From assembly GCA_900549225.1 (NCBI GenBank), contig URNP01000001.1:61566-125565 (forward strand): 64,000 bases of DNA, given 5' to 3'. Below are positions 27,172 to 34,564 of this stretch, one piece after another (the first letter of the stretch is position 1; each line of letters begins with the position of its first letter). The DNA comes from an uncultured Eubacteriales bacterium (GTDB lineage: Bacteria > Bacillota > Clostridia > Christensenellales > CAG-917). The notes under the pieces are model-generated. The model searched no databases and was not told where the DNA came from. It saw only the letters and a list, made by a program, of their open reading frames with translations. The translations under genes and the position numbers were made by a program.

Positions 27172-27221
27172 CCCCTATTTGTCCTCGAGGGCTTGAAATT
27201 GTCCAAATGGGGTCCTATAAT
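27172..27221 (+). promoter_or_regulatory. Promoter and inverted-repeat operator between XRE and small gene
   Basis: TTGAAA at 27193-27198, 17-nt spacer and TATAAT at 27216-27221 form a near-consensus promoter. It is flanked by CCCCTATTTG (27172-27181) and CAAATGGGG (27204-27212), an imperfect inverted repeat around the -35 box that could bind the divergent regulator. Confidence 0.7.
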
Positions 27222-27250
27222 GAACTTATCGAGCAAAGGAGAAAAACGAC

Positions 27251-27409
27251 ATGGAACAATTGTTGACAAAAATCGGTGAATTAATATCAATGGAAATCGA
27301 CGAAGTGAAAGACGTTGAGTATCTTGATGAAGAGATGGGATATATGTTTTATATCAATCTCAAAGACGGAAGGAAAATATTGCTATCGTTGATTGACAGC
27401 AAAATGTAA
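27251..27409 (+). CDS. Small 52-residue protein of unknown function
   Basis: ATG at 27251, stop at 27407-27409. The product starts MEQLLTKIGEL and contains MEIDEVKDVEYLDEEMGYMF, then an IN.KDGRKILLSLIDSKM end. It is acidic in the middle with a predicted strand-turn-strand at the end. Support for its being real: a near-consensus promoter, AAGGAG 9 nt before the ATG, and a terminator directly after the stop. It is divergent from a double-HTH regulator and is likely its target. I recognise no family; an antirepressor-like or toxin-like role cannot be judged from sequence. Confidence 0.72.
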   Translation: MEQLLTKIGELISMEIDEVKDVEYLDEEMGYMFYINLKDGRKILLSLIDSKM

Positions 27410-27410
27410 A

Positions 27411-27436
27411 AAATGACCGCCGAAACGGTCGTTTTT
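27411..27436 (+). terminator. Terminator of the 52-residue gene
   Basis: Nine-bp stem (27411-27419 with 27426-27434, one G-U pair), 6-nt loop, ending in five T. Confidence 0.85.
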
Positions 27437-27483
27437 ATATTATTCAAAATTTATCCCGATATTCTGATGATTCAATATGAATC

Positions 27484-28146
27484 TCAAACGATATCTTTGA
27501 TTTGCGACAGGGAAGTCACGATATAATCGCAATCTGCGGTTTTGCCCGTTTGGTATTTGTCAAACCATATCGTTTTTAAGCCGTAGTTGCGAGCGCCGTT
27601 TATATCTGCCGTGAGCGAATCGCCTATCATAAAGACATCTTGCGGTTTTTCTTTTATCACGGCAAAGCAAGCGTCGAAAAATTCTTTGTTCGGTTTCAAA
27701 TGCCCGATTTCTGCAGACACGAAATAGCCGCTTATATACTTGTCGAAACCGGCTTTTGCAAGGCGTTTGGTTTGTTGTCCGAGGGGTGCGTTGCTCGCAA
27801 CGTAAAGAGTGTGCTTTGACGAGAGGTATTCGAGCAATTCTTTTGCTCCGTCAACGGCGACGGCGCTTGTGGCAAGCCCGTCGTGAAAAGACTTCTCAAA
27901 AGCCACTCCGTCCGCATTTATTCCCAAAGTTTTGAAAAGCGTATTAAATCTCTTTTCGAGGAGTTCGTCAATGGTCAATTCGCCCCTTTCGAGTTGTTGC
28001 CAGAGAGAAAGATTGTAAGGATGAAATTTTTTGCACAGTTCCGTTGGATTTTCGATGCCGAAAAGAGCGCAAGCGTTCGTTATGCTTTCGTTTGCGCATT
28101 CGTCAAAATCGAGCAGAGTGTTGTCAACATCTACGAGTATTGTCAT
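27484..28146 (-). CDS. HAD-family hydrolase, YjjG-like
   Basis: 220 residues. Motif I DVDNTLLDF (Asp6 nucleophile, Asp8), motif II VASNAP, and motif III/IV KPNKEFF...GDSLTADINGA give a complete HAD active site with a helical C1 cap. The sequence around the cap and the LWQQLERGELT segment resemble YjjG-type pyrimidine nucleotidases, which clear non-canonical nucleotides. That substrate is family-based and not proven. The N-terminus is fixed by motif I at residues 6-10, yet no ribosome site precedes the ATG, and a TTGATT-17-TATTCT promoter ends 7 nt upstream, so it is a clear leaderless candidate. It follows trxB on the same strand but behind a terminator. Confidence 0.9.
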   Translation of the reverse strand: MTILVDVDNTLLDFDECANESITNACALFGIENPTELCKKFHPYNLSLWQQLERGELTIDELLEKRFNTLFKTLGINADGVAFEKSFHDGLATSAVAVDGAKELLEYLSSKHTLYVASNAPLGQQTKRLAKAGFDKYISGYFVSAEIGHLKPNKEFFDACFAVIKEKPQDVFMIGDSLTADINGARNYGLKTIWFDKYQTGKTADCDYIVTSLSQIKDIV

Positions 28147-28153
28147 ACGATAT

Positions 28154-28182
28154 AGAATATCCTGATTTCTTCAAAGAATCAA
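28154..28182 (-). promoter_or_regulatory. Promoter of the YjjG-like gene, abutting the start codon
   Basis: Minus strand TTGATT (28177-28182), 17-nt spacer, TATTCT (28154-28159), then 7 nt to the ATG at 28146. Confidence 0.65.
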
Positions 28183-28187
28183 TATAA

Positions 28188-28209
28188 AAGGCGCGGAATT
28201 CCGCGCCTT
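28188..28209 (-). terminator. Terminator after the thioredoxin-reductase-like gene
   Basis: A perfect 22-bp palindrome (11-bp arms around GAATTC), followed on the minus strand by TTTATATTG. It separates this operon from the YjjG-like gene. Confidence 0.8.
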
Positions 28210-28215
28210 GAGTTT

Positions 28216-29142
28216 TTAGTTTTGAGCGGAAACTTTGTCAACGTACGCACAGGCGTTGAACGCCGCAATCGAACCGTCTGACGCTGCCGTCACGAGTTGG
28301 CGAATCTTTTTCGTGCGGCAATCGCCTGCCACGAAGATGCCTTCGCAAGAGGTGGTGCAGTTTTCGTCTGCAACGATATACCCTGCCTTGTCAATTTGAA
28401 CGAGATTTGCAAACGCAGTGTTGTTTGGCACTTGACCGATGCAAATAAAGGCGCATTTTGCGTTGACCACGACGTCTTCGTGAGTGATTGTATTTTCAAA
28501 TCTCAACGCAGAAAGTTCGTCGTCGCCGATAAATTCTTTGAGGGAGAGATTGTGGGTGTACTTGACGTTGGGGCGAGCAAGCACGAGATCGAGAAGCGCC
28601 TTATCGCCGAAGAATTTGTCAAACAACGTGCAGATATGCACGCTCTTGCAATAACCGCTCAAAACGAGAGAATATTGAAGCGCCGTGTTGGCGTCGCCGA
28701 TGACGCATACGTCTTCGCCCGAGTAGAACGCGCCGTCGCAAAGCGCGCAGTAACTTACGCCGTTTCCGACCAGTTCGTCCTCGCGCGCAACGCCGATTTT
28801 GCGTGGTTTTACGCCCGTTGCGAGAATGACCGATTTGCACTCGTATTTGTTGTAATCGGTGGTTAATTCAAACCCAAACGCAGTTTTAACTATCGATTGC
28901 GCTCTTTCAAGTTCTATTTGAGCACCCCATTCGGAGATTTGCTCGTAGAGTTTGTCCATAAGTTCCGCACCCGAAATCTTTTGGTACGAGGGGAAGTTTT
29001 CAACTCTCGGAGAGAAGGAAATCTGTCCTCCGAAACTGTCGCTTTCAAGCACGAGAACGCTTTTGCCTGCTCTCAAACAATTGAGCGCCGCCGTCATACC
29101 AGCAGGACCTGCGCCGATTACGATGATGTCAAATTTGTCCAT
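28216..29142 (-). CDS. trxB: Thioredoxin-reductase-like flavoprotein lacking the usual NADPH motifs
   Basis: 308 residues, the size of low-molecular-weight thioredoxin reductases. The FAD motif GAGPAGMTAA (10-19) is intact. The redox pair is C132-ALC-C135 followed by DG, as in TrxB. The late FAD motif ends GIFVAGDCR. In the central domain the canonical GxGxxA appears as GDANTA and the HRRxxxR that grips the NADPH phosphate is absent (VHICTLFDKFFGD). Clostridial ferredoxin-dependent flavin thioredoxin reductases are known to lack these motifs, so electrons may come from ferredoxin. It lies 68 nt downstream of nrdD on the same strand and could reduce the glutaredoxin-like tail of NrdD. Confidence 0.9.
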   Translation of the reverse strand: MDKFDIIVIGAGPAGMTAALNCLRAGKSVLVLESDSFGGQISFSPRVENFPSYQKISGAELMDKLYEQISEWGAQIELERAQSIVKTAFGFELTTDYNKYECKSVILATGVKPRKIGVAREDELVGNGVSYCALCDGAFYSGEDVCVIGDANTALQYSLVLSGYCKSVHICTLFDKFFGDKALLDLVLARPNVKYTHNLSLKEFIGDDELSALRFENTITHEDVVVNAKCAFICIGQVPNNTAFANLVQIDKAGYIVADENCTTSCEGIFVAGDCRTKKIRQLVTAASDGSIAAFNACAYVDKVSAQN

Positions 29143-29209
29143 AATAACCTCTTGTCGTTTGAAAAGAAAAGCGGTATGGCCGTTGCCATACCGCCCTCTC
29201 GTTTATCGT

Positions 29210-31630
29210 TTATTTTCTCGATTCGATATAGCCTTTGATTTTGCTTGCGTTGTCATAGACATCGTATCCGTTTCCGTTTGGCACGAGAAGGGTGGGCGCT
29301 TTCTTGACTCCGAATGCGAGAGTTTGATCTTTGTTGTCCTCGGCGTCGATGACCGTGTAGGAGATGCCCGCTTTGTCAAGCATTGCTTTTGCCATCTTGC
29401 AGTTGGGGCAAGTCTTCGTCGTGAAAATCAAAAGACCTTCGTCTTCGCTCTTGTGGCAGCAAGGGCACTCTGCGCTTGCTTCTTTTTGAGCCATTTTGAC
29501 TTCGCTCTTGGCTTGGTCGTCACATGCAAATTCCTCAACGGCTTTGCCGTGATATTGAGAGTGCGCGATGTCGTACACTTTGCGCTCTTTGAACTCTGCG
29601 CGTTTACCGTCGTTCCAGTTCTGAACGGGGCGATAGTAACCGGTGATACGGCTGTAAACTTCCGCCTTTCTGCCGCAGATGGGGCAAGTGTATTGTTCCC
29701 CTTCGAGGTAGCCGTGTTCTTGGCAGACGGAATAGGTCGGGGAGAGCGTATAGTAGGGCAGTTTGTAGTTTTCTGCAATCTTTCTCACGAGATTTGCCGC
29801 CGCTTGCCAACTGTCGAGGCGTTGACCGAGGAATGCGTGGAAGACCGTACCCGAAGTGTAGAGGGTTTGGAGTTCGTCCTGAATGTCGAGAGCGGAGAAG
29901 ATATCGCTCGTGTATCCGACGGGAAGGTGCGAACTGTTGGTGTAGTACGGCACGTTGTCGGCGTTGTTTGCGCAGATGATGCCGGGATATCTTTCTCTGT
30001 CGTGCTTTGCAAGACGGTAGGACGTAGATTCCGCAGGAGTTGCTTCAAGGTTGTACAGATCGCCGTACTCCTCTTGATAGTCGCTGAGTTTTTCACGCAT
30101 GAAGTTGAGCACTTTCTTGGTGAATTCCTGCGCTTCTTTGTGCGTAAGATCCTTGCCGATCCAGTTTGCGTTGAGGCAAGCCTCGTTCATACCGACAAGA
30201 CCGATCGTCGAGAAGTGGTTGCCGAATGTACCGAGGTATCTCTTCGTGTAGGGGGAAAGACCTTTGCCGAGGGGATTGGTGATGACGTTTCTCTTGATTT
30301 TGAGCGAGCGAGCGGATACGTTCATAAGGCGCTCGAGTTCTTTGAAGAATTCGTCTTCGGTCTTGCTCACGTACGCGATGCGCGGCATATTGATGGTTAC
30401 AACGCCGATCGAACCGGTGGATTCGCCGCTACCGAAGAAGCCGCCCGATTTCTTGCGGAGTTCGCGCAAGTCAAGACGCAAACGGCAGCACATACTGCGC
30501 ACGTCGCTCGGTTCCATATCACTGTTGATATAGTTGGAGAAGTAAGGCGTGCCGTATTTTGCAGTCATCGTGAAGAGAAGTCGATTGTTTTCCGTATTCG
30601 ACCAGTCGAAATCTCTCGTGATGGAGTAGGTGGGGATAGGATATTGGAATCCTCTTCCGTTGGCGTCGCCTTCGATCATAATCTCGATGAACGCCTTGTT
30701 GACCATTGCCATCTCTTCGACGCAATCCTTATATTTGAAATCCATCTCTTTGCCGCCGACGATTGCAGGGAGTTCTGCCAAGTCGTTGGGCACGACCCAG
30801 TCGAGCGTAATGTTGGTGAACGGCGCTTGCGTACCCCAACGAGAAGGTGTGTTTACGCCGTAGATGAAGGATTGGATGCATTGCTTGACCTCTTTGTATG
30901 AGAGGTTGTCAACCTTGACGAACGGAGCAAGATACGTGTCGAAAGAACTGAACGCTTGCGCGCCTGCCCATTCGTTTTGCATGATGCCGAGGAAGTTGAC
31001 CATTTGGTTGCAGAGGGTGGAAAGGTGGCTTGCCGGTGAAGAGGTGATCTTGCCGGGGATTCCGCCCAAACCTTCTTTGATGAGTTGCTTGAGCGACCAG
31101 CCTGCGCAGTAGCCCGTGAGCATGGACAAATCGTGAATGTGGATTTGAGCCTCGCGGTGTGCCTTTGCGATTTCTTCGTCGTAGATTTCGCTGAGCCAGT
31201 AGTTTGCCGTCACAGCGCCCGAGTTGGAAAGGATAAGTCCGCCGACCGAATACGTGACCGTGGAGTTTTCCTTGACGCGCCAGTCGTTGATTTTGAGATA
31301 ATTGTTCACCGTGTTCTTGTAGTCGAGCATGGTGGAATTCATCTCACGAAGTTTTTCATGTTGCTTTCTATAAAGGATATACGCTTTTGCAACTTCAACG
31401 TATCCCGATTGAATGAGAACCACTTCAACGGAATCTTGAATGTCCTCAACGCTCACCACGTCGCCTTTGACCTTGTCGTTGAAGGTTGCCGTGACTCTGA
31501 GTGCGAGCATGTCGATGATGTCGTCGCTGAAACTTTTGTTCACAGCAGTGAACGCTTTTTCAATCGCGACCTTGATTTTGTTCAGATTGAATGGAACTAT
31601 ACTCCCGTCTCTTTTTTTGATGTTCAACAT
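29210..31630 (-). CDS. nrdD: Anaerobic (class III) ribonucleotide reductase with fused glutaredoxin-like domain
   Basis: 806 residues. It makes deoxyribonucleotides without oxygen using a glycyl radical. An ATP-cone regulatory domain (about 1-92) is followed by the ten-stranded barrel with catalytic segments. Near 635-670 is the zinc site (C..H-G-Y and CPICG) and the radical glycine in SRITGYYRP. After this, where most NrdD proteins end, come a second CPCC cluster and a 74-residue thioredoxin-fold domain with CPNC (about 741-744) and the cis-proline KAPTLLV. A built-in thiol donor suggests a thioredoxin-type rather than formate reductant. The activase nrdG is not in the window. Start at 31630: AGGGGG lies about 10 nt upstream; the frame is open farther but without a ribosome site. 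Confidence 0.95.
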   Translation of the reverse strand: MLNIKKRDGSIVPFNLNKIKVAIEKAFTAVNKSFSDDIIDMLALRVTATFNDKVKGDVVSVEDIQDSVEVVLIQSGYVEVAKAYILYRKQHEKLREMNSTMLDYKNTVNNYLKINDWRVKENSTVTYSVGGLILSNSGAVTANYWLSEIYDEEIAKAHREAQIHIHDLSMLTGYCAGWSLKQLIKEGLGGIPGKITSSPASHLSTLCNQMVNFLGIMQNEWAGAQAFSSFDTYLAPFVKVDNLSYKEVKQCIQSFIYGVNTPSRWGTQAPFTNITLDWVVPNDLAELPAIVGGKEMDFKYKDCVEEMAMVNKAFIEIMIEGDANGRGFQYPIPTYSITRDFDWSNTENNRLLFTMTAKYGTPYFSNYINSDMEPSDVRSMCCRLRLDLRELRKKSGGFFGSGESTGSIGVVTINMPRIAYVSKTEDEFFKELERLMNVSARSLKIKRNVITNPLGKGLSPYTKRYLGTFGNHFSTIGLVGMNEACLNANWIGKDLTHKEAQEFTKKVLNFMREKLSDYQEEYGDLYNLEATPAESTSYRLAKHDRERYPGIICANNADNVPYYTNSSHLPVGYTSDIFSALDIQDELQTLYTSGTVFHAFLGQRLDSWQAAANLVRKIAENYKLPYYTLSPTYSVCQEHGYLEGEQYTCPICGRKAEVYSRITGYYRPVQNWNDGKRAEFKERKVYDIAHSQYHGKAVEEFACDDQAKSEVKMAQKEASAECPCCHKSEDEGLLIFTTKTCPNCKMAKAMLDKAGISYTVIDAEDNKDQTLAFGVKKAPTLLVPNGNGYDVYDNASKIKGYIESRK

Positions 31631-31664
31631 ATCTATTGAACCCCCTTGGAAAATGTGCCCCTTT

Positions 31665-31692
31665 ATTATAGCAAGCACGCAAGATAAGTCAA
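31665..31692 (-). promoter_or_regulatory. Promoter of nrdD
   Basis: Minus strand TTGACT (31687-31692), 16-nt spacer, TATAAT (31665-31670). Leader of about 28 nt with AGGGGG. The tandem NrdR-type boxes sit just upstream of the -35. Confidence 0.88.
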
Positions 31693-31699
31693 GAACAAA

Positions 31700-31747
31700 T
31701 CGCAAAATAAAGTGTGAAACTTTTTTGCGAAACACTACATATTGTGT
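31700..31747 (-). promoter_or_regulatory. Tandem NrdR-type boxes upstream of nrdD
   Basis: The NrdR consensus is aCaCwAtATaTwGtgt. ACACTACATATTGTGT at 31732-31747 matches 15 of 16 positions, and TCGCAAAATAAAGTGT at 31700-31715 matches 12 of 16. Their centres are 32 bp apart, the spacing known for paired NrdR boxes, immediately upstream of the -35 box. This predicts repression of nrdD by the ATP/dATP-sensing regulator NrdR, whose gene is not in the window. Confidence 0.75.
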
Positions 31748-32047
31748 TTTTGTCAAAAAATGGCAGAATTTGCAAATTCCACTTTCCGTGTATTGAAAAC
31801 CGCTGATTTTGCATATGTAACCGCCTATTCCGAAAAGCAAACCATATTCTAACACGCTCAAATATTTTCAGCGCTTTTGCGACGAATCTCCCGCGCACCA
31901 CAATATGTTGTGGTCAGTGAAATTTGCAAAGGAACACATTATGAGAAATCTGCTGCAGTTTATAAGTGTGATTATTAATAATGTTTTTTTCAAAACGACA
32001 AACGGCCGTCCGAGTGGGCGGTCGTTCGTCGTGATAAGGGGAGTATT
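31748..32047. other. Intergenic region upstream of nrdD
   Basis: Holds a lone palindrome CCACAATATGTTGTGG at 31898-31913 that resembles an NrdR box but has no partner at 31-32 bp. It also holds a large imperfect hairpin at about 31996-32033 (ACGAC..AACG..CCG pairing with CGG..CGTT..GTCGT), which could be a terminator on the minus strand where a TTTTG tract follows. A 30-codon frame at 31942-32034 runs through that hairpin and is not convincing. Confidence 0.45.
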
Positions 32048-32209
32048 ATGAGGAGCGTGTTGAAGTGTTTGTGCACGGTGAGCGACTATCGGTTATATGC
32101 ACGCTGTGCGTGCGTGAAATTGCGCCTTTACGCAGCGATATTTGCGCTCTGCACAAGTGATATTGCGGTGCTGCCGCAGTTGAGGAAAATCAGATTGCGC
32201 ATTTTGTGA
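32048..32209 (+). CDS. Doubtful 53-residue open frame
   Basis: ATG at 32048 after AAGGGGA, stop TGA at 32207. The product (MRSVLKCLCTVSDYRLYARC at the start) is rich in Cys, Arg, Leu and Ala with no domain that I recognise. The DNA is full of GCG/CGC words that can pair, so it could be a structured RNA or a decayed sequence instead of a gene. I list it because the ribosome site is good and the stretch is otherwise unexplained. Confidence 0.2.
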   Translation: MRSVLKCLCTVSDYRLYARCACVKLRLYAAIFALCTSDIAVLPQLRKIRLRIL

Positions 32210-32221
32210 CGACACGGTTTT

Positions 32222-32282
32222 TTTCGGGTGTGGGCGATGCCCACCCAAAATTATTATTTATTCATTATTCATTATTAATTAA
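32222..32282. repeat. Dispersed GTGGG-hairpin repeat, copy 2
   Basis: TTTTCGGGTGTGGGC, a GTGGGC/GCCCAC hairpin, then a tail of ATTATT/CATTATT/AATTA words. Same order as the copy at 7817-7862; the hairpin also recurs at 58246-58262. Confidence 0.5.
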
Positions 32283-32287
32283 CCTAA

Positions 32288-32569
32288 TCAATCCGTTTCC
32301 TTGTTTTTCAAAAACAGCACGTTTTTGGTGTGCACGTCGCTGTATGAGAAGGTGCGTTTTTCGCCTGTGTCCAATTCGACGGTGAAGATCGAGGGGAACA
32401 GCGCGGTGACTTTGCCGTGGCAGAGGGAGGATTTGCCTCGTCCGCCGTTGATTTTGATGAGTACGGGTATGCCGACTATTTTTTGAACGCGCGCTTTTGC
32501 CTCGCCGATGGATTGTCCGATTTCTCTCATAGCAGGATTATTGCCGATTTTGTGAGATTTATTCGTCAT
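32288..32569 (-). CDS. veg: Veg family protein
   Basis: 93 residues. The core (VGIPVLIKINGGRGKSS...ALFPSIFTVELDTGEKRTFSYSDVHTKNV) matches the Veg family of Firmicutes, small beta-barrel proteins linked in Bacillus to biofilm gene expression and spore outgrowth; the molecular role is not settled. The IKINGGRGK segment and the SYSDV end are the most conserved. It is divergent from the SipL-like gene with only 47 nt between the starts, an arrangement that recurs in Clostridia. Confidence 0.88.
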   Translation of the reverse strand: MTNKSHKIGNNPAMREIGQSIGEAKARVQKIVGIPVLIKINGGRGKSSLCHGKVTALFPSIFTVELDTGEKRTFSYSDVHTKNVLFLKNKETD

Positions 32570-32616
32570 AAATCAAAGTTGCTAGGAATATGTTTTTGGT
32601 GAAACGGAGGAATGCT

Positions 32617-34107
32617 ATGTTCGATTTTGAAAAAATAAGTGCCAGCAAATTTTACGTTGCGCCGACCTCGGAGCGAGTGGTTGAGTTTTCGCCGACGGAT
32701 ATCGATATGTCCAACGTCGCAAGAATACTCTCGCTTGCAGTTGACGCAAAGGCTTCAAGCGTGGACGCACAAGACGGTTATGCGCAAGTGAGCGGGAGAG
32801 TGAATTTCCGCCTTGCGTATCTCGATAAAGAAGGCATGCCAAAGGGCGTGGATTACAACGCCGATTTCACGGCGAGAGTGGACGGCGAGTTTGCGGAGGG
32901 GGATAGCGCCTGGAGCGACGTGGTGATTTCCGAATCCGATGCCGCGGCAAGCGACACGCTCACGCTCACGGCAGTGCTCGAGGTTACGGTTTCGGCAATC
33001 AAACGCGACGAAATCGAGGTTCTGACGGGCGCAGACGATTGCTACGTGCAGAAAAAAGAGATCTACGTTCCGACGTTCATTGCGCAAAAATCCGTCGTCG
33101 TTCCGTTTGACGACGAAAAGAACGTGGGCGGTGAGATCGAGTCGGTGCTTGGACTGTCCACGACGGTCGTGCCGCTCAAATCGCTCGCAACCGACGGCGG
33201 CGCAAACGCTTCTCTTGCCGTTCACGCAACCGTGACGTACGCCGAGGGCGGACAGATCAAACAACACGATTTTGAAATTCCGCTCGAAGAAGAGTTCAAC
33301 CTCGACGGCGTGCTCGAAGGCGACGCAATCAAACTCTGCGCCGTAACCAAATCGTCCAAAGTCGTGCTTCAAGGCGTGACGGACGACAACACCATTCGCG
33401 TTGAGGGAGAGATTCAAATCAGAATCCAAGCGTTCAGATGCTCGAAAACCGAAATCATCTCCGACTTGTTTATGCTGTCCAACGAAACGGAAATCGAACG
33501 CAAAACCGCAAAATACGAGTGCTTTGACGGTTGCGGATACTTCATCAAGGGCGTGGGCGGCAGCGCAACGCTGTCGGACAACAAACCTGCCGCAATCGAA
33601 GTGTGTGCCTTGCCTTATGCAAGGTGCTACACCACTCGCGCCTACGTCAACGACGAAAACAGCCTCATCGTCGAGGGCGTGGCAAACACCGATATCATCT
33701 ATCGCGACGAAAACGGATTCAATTCCGTGCGTGCGGAACTTCCGTTTGCTATATCTGCGGCAAGCGAGATTCCGTTCTCCAAAGAAGTGCGCGTAGAATG
33801 CCGAATTCAGCGCATAGACGCCGTTGTGCGCAGAGAACGCGAGCTTGATATCACCTTCGACGTGGCAATCGCGGTCTGCGGATTCTCTCCGCTTGAGGCA
33901 ACATACATTTCGGCAGTGAACGTCACCACGGAGCGTGCGCAAAACACTTCCGCATTGTCCGTGTACGTGGCAACGCCGTCCGACACGATGCTTGACGTCT
34001 GCGCCGCATTGTCCGCAATGCCCGACGACATCCTCGCGCAGAATCCCGACCTTCAAGAACCCTTTGCAGAGGACACGAAGATCGTGTATTTCAGAGCGTT
34101 GAAATAA
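32617..34107 (+). CDS. SipL-like protein with DUF3794 repeats and C-terminal LysM-like domain
   Basis: 496 residues. Three DUF3794 (SPOCS) units are visible: about 30-150 (GRVNFRLAYLDKEG), about 170-310 (HATVTYAEGGQIKQHDFEIPLEEEF) and about 340-440 (VEGVANTDIIYRDENGFNSVRAELPF). The last 50 residues (VATPSDTMLDVCAALSAMPDDIL...NPDL) read as a divergent LysM. This is the layout of Clostridial SipL, which binds SpoIVA and tethers the coat to the forespore membrane. Presence of such a gene hints at spore formation, though I see no other sporulation gene here. GGAGG stands 6 nt before ATG 32617; nine upstream codons are open but lie before the ribosome site. Confidence 0.85.
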   Translation: MFDFEKISASKFYVAPTSERVVEFSPTDIDMSNVARILSLAVDAKASSVDAQDGYAQVSGRVNFRLAYLDKEGMPKGVDYNADFTARVDGEFAEGDSAWSDVVISESDAAASDTLTLTAVLEVTVSAIKRDEIEVLTGADDCYVQKKEIYVPTFIAQKSVVVPFDDEKNVGGEIESVLGLSTTVVPLKSLATDGGANASLAVHATVTYAEGGQIKQHDFEIPLEEEFNLDGVLEGDAIKLCAVTKSSKVVLQGVTDDNTIRVEGEIQIRIQAFRCSKTEIISDLFMLSNETEIERKTAKYECFDGCGYFIKGVGGSATLSDNKPAAIEVCALPYARCYTTRAYVNDENSLIVEGVANTDIIYRDENGFNSVRAELPFAISAASEIPFSKEVRVECRIQRIDAVVRRERELDITFDVAIAVCGFSPLEATYISAVNVTTERAQNTSALSVYVATPSDTMLDVCAALSAMPDDILAQNPDLQEPFAEDTKIVYFRALK

Positions 34108-34133
34108 CGCGGTATCGGGGGGGAAAATAAAAA

Positions 34134-34162
34134 AAAGAGGGAGGCGCATAGCCTCTCTCTTT
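34134..34162. terminator. Terminator after the SipL-like gene
   Basis: Twelve-bp stem with one mismatch (34134-34145 with 34151-34162), 5-nt loop, followed by TTTGCTTTT; A-rich on the other side. Confidence 0.8.
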
Positions 34163-34173
34163 GCTTTTGATTT

Positions 34174-34212
34174 AGCCGTATAGATTGCTTGTTTTTGAAG
34201 AGCAATCTACGG
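34174..34212 (-). terminator. Hairpin overlapping the stop of the islet XRE gene
   Basis: AGATTGCT (34182-34189) pairs with AGCAATCT (34201-34208), extended by CCG/CGG. It covers the XRE stop codon at 34207-34209 on the minus strand. Confidence 0.6.
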
Positions 34213-34431
34213 TTTTAGAATATCGTCTGCGGAACAGTCGAGAAAAGCACACATTTTTGCAAACGTGACGAGGGAGGGCATAATCCGCCCCGAAAGGTAT
34301 TGCGAAACGGTCGGTTTTGAAACGCCGATCGCCTTTGCGAGATCGCTTTTCGATTTTCCCGACAGTTCGATTTCCTCTTTCAATCTTTTGCTGATTTTTT
34401 CACTCAATTCGTCCATATCGTTGCTGAACAT
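34207..34431 (-). CDS. XRE-family repressor of the AT-rich islet
   Basis: 74 residues from the ATG at 34431. The HTH_3 core is KSKSDLAKAIGVSKPTVSQYLSGRIMPS with the recognition helix at KPTVSQYLSG, followed by LVTFAKMCAFLDCSADDIL. A leading Glu/Lys-rich helix may serve dimerisation. The start is uncertain: a GTG at 34455 adds eight residues, and AAGGA lies only 2 nt before ATG 34431 but 17 nt before the next ATG at 34416. Two TTAGG-N5-CYTAA sites lie between this gene and the divergent cluster, so it probably represses itself and that cluster. Confidence 0.85.
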   Translation of the reverse strand: MFSNDMDELSEKISKRLKEEIELSGKSKSDLAKAIGVSKPTVSQYLSGRIMPSLVTFAKMCAFLDCSADDILKP

Positions 34432-34447
34432 TTCCTTATCAATAATA

Positions 34448-34494
34448 TTAGGCACTACTTAACAGGATGTCTGCAAAATTAGGCACAACCTAAC
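34448..34494. promoter_or_regulatory. Paired operator of the islet XRE regulator
   Basis: TTAGGCACTACTTAAC (34448-34463) and TTAGGCACAACCTAAC (34479-34494): a TTAGG-N5-CCTAA palindrome, perfect in the second copy, with centres 31 bp apart. They sit between the XRE gene and the divergent cluster. Confidence 0.7.
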
Positions 34495-34564
34495 AATTAT
34501 GACAGTGGTCTGGCAGGATGATAGTATTAATTTACAATTTGTTTCACAAATAGGGGGAATTAAA

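Noticed and set aside
28952..30901. 649-codon plus-strand frame opposite trxB and nrdD
   Set aside because: It is a shadow of two well-identified genes on the other strand; it has no ribosome site and no domain. The G/C-ending codon bias of the real genes removes stop codons from the antisense frames.
31898..31913. Lone NrdR-like palindrome as a functional operator
   Set aside because: It matches the core but has no partner at 31-32 bp and lies about 200 bp upstream of the promoter; kept only as a note.
31942..32034. 30-codon frame upstream of the doubtful 53-residue frame
   Set aside because: It has an AAGGA site but runs through a large hairpin and encodes a low-complexity product; more likely non-coding.
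32755..34149. 464-codon minus-strand frame opposite the SipL-like gene
   Set aside because: Shadow; it would run through the terminator at 34134-34162 and has no domain.
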